From positions 1-19,719 of the forward strand of contig JBIPPH010000038.1 of assembly GCA_044368575.1 (NCBI GenBank): a DNA stretch of 19,719 bases, written 5' to 3'. This stretch comes from JABMMZ01 sp044368575. Its GTDB lineage: Bacteria > Bacteroidota > Bacteroidia > NS11-12g > UBA955. How positions within the stretch are numbered: the stretch's first letter is position 1; each line of letters starts with the position of its first letter. The notes beneath the pieces were generated by a model. The model saw nothing but the letters and a program-made list of their open reading frames with translations, was not told the origin of the DNA and did no database searches. Made by a program: the position numbers and the translations under genes. Positions 15,752 through 19,719 of the stretch are shown piece after piece.

Positions 15752-18700
15752 ATGAACAAAGAACAATTACAAGGCCTGCTGAATCAAAAATACATTCCTG
15801 AAAATTGGAACAAGATATACGGCAGCATTTTCCCAAATGTAATGCTGTTTGCTTCACCAAAGGAAATTGCAGTTTCAGAACAATGGGTAAAATCATTTAG
15901 ACAGCGTGGTCTTGTTCGATTAGACGGCAATCAGGATGTTGCAATATTTGAAGTGGTACTTCAAGACGGAATCAGTGTCCAATCTAAACGAGTAGGGCTA
16001 AGAAATTTGGTCGCCAAACTTATTGACGAATATCAAAACCACGGAGTGCTTGCTGTTTTTGATAATGGCAGTCCAGAGTATAGATTCACATTTGCAGCAA
16101 GGGAAACCAAGGTAACTCGTGAAGGGATAGAAAAAACAGAAACAGATTCTAAAAGATACACCTACATCCTTGGTGAGACGGAAACTTGTAAAACCGCAGC
16201 AGAACAATTTATCAAGTTAGCTGAAAAGGGTACAGGTATTTCTCTTACTGATTTAAGAGATGCATTCTCGGTTGAAAAATTATCAAAGCAATTCTTTAAT
16301 GAGTATAAGGAGCAATACAATCATTTTGTTAGCTATTTGGCTTCACAGCCCAGAATTCTAAAATCTGTCTTTAGTGATGATGAAAAGAAGATGCGTGATT
16401 TTGTAAAAATCCTGTTAGGTCGTTTGGTGTTTTTACAATTTGTACAGAAAAAGAAATGGCTGGGAGTGCCTGCGAAAAATAAGGACTGGCATTCAGGTGA
16501 TGTGAGATTCCTCGTAAACGCATTTAATGGCTTTTCCAATAAGGATAAGTTTTACAGTGATTATTTAGAAGAATTCTTTTTTGAATGCCTAAACAACCCC
16601 AATAGAAAAAATGAAATTTTCGAGTTATCTGGAACAAAAGTCCCCTTTTTAAATGGAGGTCTTTTTGAAAATGATAACGCCAAAACTAAGAATCTGAATT
16701 TTCCGTCTACCTATTTTACTGAATTGTTTGAGTTTTTTGGAAAATATAATTTCACGATTGATGAAAATGATCCAACAGAAAAAGAGGTAGGTATCGATCC
16801 TGAAATGTTGGGAAGTATTTTTGAAAATCTTTTGGAAGATAATAAAGACAAGGGTGCATTTTATACACCCAAAGAAATTGTGCACTACATGTGCCAGGAG
16901 AGCTTGATTGAATACTTGAATACAAAGGTCAATGAAAAGCAAGATGAAGGAATAAGTGAATCCATAAGAGTTTTCATTACAAAAAGAAAAACAGATGAAC
17001 ATATTTTAAAACTTGTAAGTCCACTTGCAATTGCAATGAGGGAAGTGAAAATATGTGATCCGGCAATAGGATCCGGTGCATTCCCCATGGGAATGCTGAT
17101 GGAAATATTTCATGCTGTTTTTGAACTGTTCAATGTCAATCCGAAAATAGTGAGTAAGGAATGGAATATGAATGGCTGGCAACCCAATGTTGTTAAAAGT
17201 AACATCATCCAAAACAGCATTTATGGTGTTGATATTGAAAAGGGTGCTGTAGATATTGCTCGACTCCGCTTTTGGCTAAGTCTAATTGTTGATGAAGAAG
17301 AACCCAAGGCACTGCCTAATCTCGATTATAAAATTGTGGTTGGAAATAGTCTGATAAACAAATTAGGAGATGAAATAATTGACATAGTTTGGGAGGTGAA
17401 GGCAAATACCAATTCCGCCAAAAAGCTGCAGCAAGAAATACAAAACAATCTGAATAAATTATTCAACACACAAAAACTCTTCTTCGATTTTAATGGTAAA
17501 AAAGAAAATTTAAAAGCAGAAATACGAAATCTAAAAATTGATGTACTTATTAGTCAATTGCAACTAGATAAGTACAAGTATGGAAACAGTAGTGCCCAAA
17601 TAGGAATTTTGTTTGAGATGACTGCAAAAGAAAAATCAGCAGATCAAGAAAGAAAGCAAAAATTAACAAGTTTTGACAAAACTATACTTGAACTACAAAG
17701 ATTGAAATCAAATCCCGACTTGCCTCTTAATTTCTTTGATTGGAAATTAGATTTCCCAGATGTACTGAATGAAAATATTAATCCTAATCCTGGATTCGAT
17801 GTGGTTATTGCGAATCCACCATATATAAATATTGCCAACATATCGGATGAAGTTACAAGAAATTATATCCAGAGAAATTACGCGACTGTAAAAAATAAAT
17901 CAGATTTATATAGCGTTTTTATTGAAAGAGCTCACTATTTAACAGCATGTAAAGGAAAAATATGTTTTATTTTCCCTAAGACATGGATGGGTTCTGATAG
18001 TTTTTCAAAATTCAGAGAATTTTTTACAGATAATTTTCGAATTAAAAACATTATTAACTTGGGCTATGGTATTTTCGATAATGCTACTGTATCAACAGTT
18101 ATTTCTCTTTTTAGCAAAGAAAGTATAGATGAACATTCAATTGAACTTTATCAACTAGAAAAAAATCCAGAAGGGCAATCAATTTTTAATAGGCAAGAAA
18201 ATAGGTTATCCTACTCACAAATCAAATCCACTCCTCAGTTTCTTTATTCTTTTGAAAAACAAATTGACATAAAAATTAAAACAGTTCCTTTAAGTAATTT
18301 AATTGACTTTTCGTTGGGAATCAAAACAAGTGATGACAGCAAGTTCATTATTGACTTTAAGAAGGATAATGACACATATCCAATGCTAAGAGGAAAAAAC
18401 ATAAGAAGGTATGAGCACGATAAGCCTACTGAATTTATATGGTATAAGCCACATTTAATGATGAAGAAAGTCGGAGCAGGTCCTCGACGACTAGAATATT
18501 TCTTACAGGAAAAAATACTTATACAAGGAATTTGCAATGGGGTAATAAGATGTTCCTATGATAATAAAAAACTGCTTGTAAACGATAAAATTCATATTGC
18601 ATTTAATGCCAGAAATTACTCTATCAAATCAATTATGGCAATTATGAATTCTAAATTAATGAGCTTTATATCAAGGGCCACATTTGGAAACTACCTTGAA

Positions 18701-18946
18701 ATAAAAATCAATCAATTAGAGCTATTGCCTTTCCCAAAAACACTATCTAAAAGAACTGATAAAATAATCTTAGATTTAGTTGATTCAAGAATAAAATGTA
18801 ATGTTGAGAATGATAAATTAAAAATCGAGAGCATGATTGACTGTTTAATTTTCAAGATATACCAATTTAGTTATAATGAAGCGAAAGCATTATACCCAGA
18901 AATAACAATTAGCAAAGAAGAATACGAAAACATTTCCCTTGAATGA
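15752..18946 (+). CDS. Eco57I-like DNA N6-adenine methyltransferase with TaqI-like specificity domain
   Basis: This 1064-residue protein carries GAFYTP (368-373), SAM-binding motif I DPAIGSGAF (436-444), motif II YGVDIEKGAVDIARLR, and catalytic motif IV NPPY (688-691). This order marks the gamma-type adenine methyltransferases of type I, IIG, ISP and BREX PglX enzymes. The roughly 240 residues between motifs I and IV include a helical insertion. About residues 845-1000 fit a TaqI-like target-recognition domain, with LRGKNIRRYE, GVIRC, ATFGNYLEIKI and LELLPFP. The first 330 residues contain beta strands (QDVAIFEVVLQDG, GVLAVFDNG) that recall a nuclease fold, but the expected E-x-K reads E67-V-V69, so an active PD-(D/E)XK site is doubtful. 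Cutting is thus more likely done by the PLD domain of the upstream partner. It is the second gene of a two-gene operon, separated by a single base. Confidence 0.9.
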   Translation: MNKEQLQGLLNQKYIPENWNKIYGSIFPNVMLFASPKEIAVSEQWVKSFRQRGLVRLDGNQDVAIFEVVLQDGISVQSKRVGLRNLVAKLIDEYQNHGVLAVFDNGSPEYRFTFAARETKVTREGIEKTETDSKRYTYILGETETCKTAAEQFIKLAEKGTGISLTDLRDAFSVEKLSKQFFNEYKEQYNHFVSYLASQPRILKSVFSDDEKKMRDFVKILLGRLVFLQFVQKKKWLGVPAKNKDWHSGDVRFLVNAFNGFSNKDKFYSDYLEEFFFECLNNPNRKNEIFELSGTKVPFLNGGLFENDNAKTKNLNFPSTYFTELFEFFGKYNFTIDENDPTEKEVGIDPEMLGSIFENLLEDNKDKGAFYTPKEIVHYMCQESLIEYLNTKVNEKQDEGISESIRVFITKRKTDEHILKLVSPLAIAMREVKICDPAIGSGAFPMGMLMEIFHAVFELFNVNPKIVSKEWNMNGWQPNVVKSNIIQNSIYGVDIEKGAVDIARLRFWLSLIVDEEEPKALPNLDYKIVVGNSLINKLGDEIIDIVWEVKANTNSAKKLQQEIQNNLNKLFNTQKLFFDFNGKKENLKAEIRNLKIDVLISQLQLDKYKYGNSSAQIGILFEMTAKEKSADQERKQKLTSFDKTILELQRLKSNPDLPLNFFDWKLDFPDVLNENINPNPGFDVVIANPPYINIANISDEVTRNYIQRNYATVKNKSDLYSVFIERAHYLTACKGKICFIFPKTWMGSDSFSKFREFFTDNFRIKNIINLGYGIFDNATVSTVISLFSKESIDEHSIELYQLEKNPEGQSIFNRQENRLSYSQIKSTPQFLYSFEKQIDIKIKTVPLSNLIDFSLGIKTSDDSKFIIDFKKDNDTYPMLRGKNIRRYEHDKPTEFIWYKPHLMMKKVGAGPRRLEYFLQEKILIQGICNGVIRCSYDNKKLLVNDKIHIAFNARNYSIKSIMAIMNSKLMSFISRATFGNYLEIKINQLELLPFPKTLSKRTDKIILDLVDSRIKCNVENDKLKIESMIDCLIFKIYQFSYNEAKALYPEITISKEEYENISLE

Positions 18947-19000
18947 TAAGATCTATAATTCATAAGGATTTAAATTACAGCTGCAAAGTATTGAAAAATT

Positions 19001-19057
19001 AATCCCATCTACAATGATCTAATAATCAGACACGAATGAATGAGTCTGTATGGGATT
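19001..19057. repeat. nested inverted repeat between converging genes
   Basis: The outer arms aatcccat (19001-19008) and atgggatt (19050-19057) enclose inner arms cagac (19027-19031) and gtctg (19044-19048). It lies between the stops of the methyltransferase and the metallopeptidase, so it could mark the transcript ends of both. There is no T-run on either side, and the outer loop is long. Confidence 0.35.
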
Positions 19058-19086
19058 GGGGTCATTTATTAGAATTATAATCAACC

Positions 19087-19719
19087 TCATACCATCAAAC
19101 GCAGATGCGATCGCAACTGCCATGCACTTACACCTGCATAGTAGGCCGCCTCATTCAAAGTCAAGACCTCCTTAGCCAAACCCAAAAACACCAAACGCTT
19201 CATACGAACAGGCAATTCCTTGGCTACAAATCTTCCAGGTTCAGTATACTGTATATGCAAACCTCTATTTTTATAAGCCAACACAAAAGCATTAAACACT
19301 CTAGGTTTTACAACACCCAAACTAAAAGCTCTATGAACGATACTATACACAGACAAACCCCAACGCTCTTTAAGCAAAACCAACTCATGCTCATAAAAAT
19401 GGGTTCTATCTCCCATTAAATCTCTTCGCAACATCTCTTCAGGATACAAAACCGCTTCAGCAAACAGATTACACAAATCCTCTATAGCCTTTGCACTCAA
19501 ACCCCGCTTAAACTTCAAAGACTGATGAGCCAATTCATGTAAAGCTATAAACCTTCTCAACACTGCATCATCACCCTCCTTTTTACTAGAACATCTCAAC
19601 ACAATTAAGCGTTCAGCATCCGCTTCAGCAGACAAACCAAACACAATATCAGGCGCAGTAACATCAAACACCTTATACCCCCTATCTTCCAATAAAGCCA
19701 CCACATCTGGAATAGGATC
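19087..19719 (-). CDS. ImmA/IrrE-family metallopeptidase, N-terminus beyond the window
   Basis: The frame runs past the right edge; 210 residues and the stop (19087-19089) are visible. A GTG at 19704 is unlikely to be the true start, because the preceding codons read DPIPD and continue the usual IPDVVALLEDRGYKVFDV segment of this family. The zinc site is HELAH (19525-19539), followed by NLFAEAVLYPEEML, which supplies the third ligand in ImmA/IrrE (DUF955) proteins. A C-terminal helical tail with LTLNEAAYYAGVSAWQLRSHL resembles the tail of XRE-ImmA fusions. In known systems these peptidases cleave repressors or antitoxins and switch on mobile-element or stress genes. A helix-turn-helix domain may lie just outside the window. 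Its position next to the restriction cassette suggests a regulatory or defence role, which is inferred. Confidence 0.85.
   Translation of the reverse strand, partial: DPIPDVVALLEDRGYKVFDVTAPDIVFGLSAEADAERLIVLRCSSKKEGDDAVLRRFIALHELAHQSLKFKRGLSAKAIEDLCNLFAEAVLYPEEMLRRDLMGDRTHFYEHELVLLKERWGLSVYSIVHRAFSLGVVKPRVFNAFVLAYKNRGLHIQYTEPGRFVAKELPVRMKRLVFLGLAKEVLTLNEAAYYAGVSAWQLRSHLRLMV

Noticed and set aside
16649..17002. 117-codon open frame on the minus strand inside the methyltransferase
   Set aside because: It lies wholly opposite conserved methyltransferase sequence (including GAFYTP), and its Cys/Phe/Ile-rich product resembles no domain. It is an antisense artefact of AT-rich coding DNA.
12469..18946. 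Calling the cassette DISARM, BREX or type ISP outright
   Set aside because: Only a helicase-PLD fusion and a methyltransferase are present. The drmA/drmB or brx partners, or a single-chain ISP layout, are not seen in the window.

Overview
The window looks like AT-rich chromosomal DNA from a member of the Bacteroidota. Three signs point this way: a secreted protein with a type IX secretion (T9SS) C-terminal sorting domain, two promoters matching the Bacteroidota pattern TTG-N20-TAnnTTTG, and no clear Shine-Dalgarno sequences. No RNA gene, CRISPR array or complete insertion sequence was seen.

Layout. Positions 1-4216 hold two tandem co-directional genes for repeat-rich surface proteins with Fn3-like repeats; the first is cut by the left edge. 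Positions 4217-4576 are a structured intergenic region: a G-rich telomere-like tract, a 19-bp inverted repeat enclosing a 13-bp hairpin, and two copies of a 34-bp TTAG-type motif. Positions 4577-6397 hold a four-helix membrane protein facing two related envelope proteins on the minus strand. Positions 6411-6578 hold a 168-bp MITE-like element whose ends match the motifs at 4.2-4.6 kb, so the two repeat regions bracket the 4577-6397 gene block.

From 6.9 kb to the right edge the content is mostly genome defence. A small DnaB/RecA-like ATPase (6872-7600) is followed by an SRA-HNH modification-dependent endonuclease (7688-8563) with its own, apparently leaderless, promoter. A large secreted T9SS protein (8653-12327) has a seven-bladed propeller, five Cys-paired repeats and two Ig-like domains. 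Next is a tightly coupled two-gene cassette: a PLD-nuclease/SNF2-type helicase fusion (12469-15750) and, one base later, an Eco57I-like adenine methyltransferase with a TaqI-like specificity domain (15752-18946). A converging ImmA/IrrE-type metallopeptidase, cut by the right edge, closes the window.

How they may work together (inference). The methyltransferase would mark host DNA and supply target recognition, while the helicase-PLD protein would translocate on and cut unmarked DNA. The SRA-HNH enzyme would cover the opposite case, phage DNA carrying modified bases. The helicase/methyltransferase cassette is the best candidate for a poorly described system. It resembles a type ISP enzyme split into two genes with a PLD nuclease, or the helicase-methyltransferase part of DISARM without its other genes.
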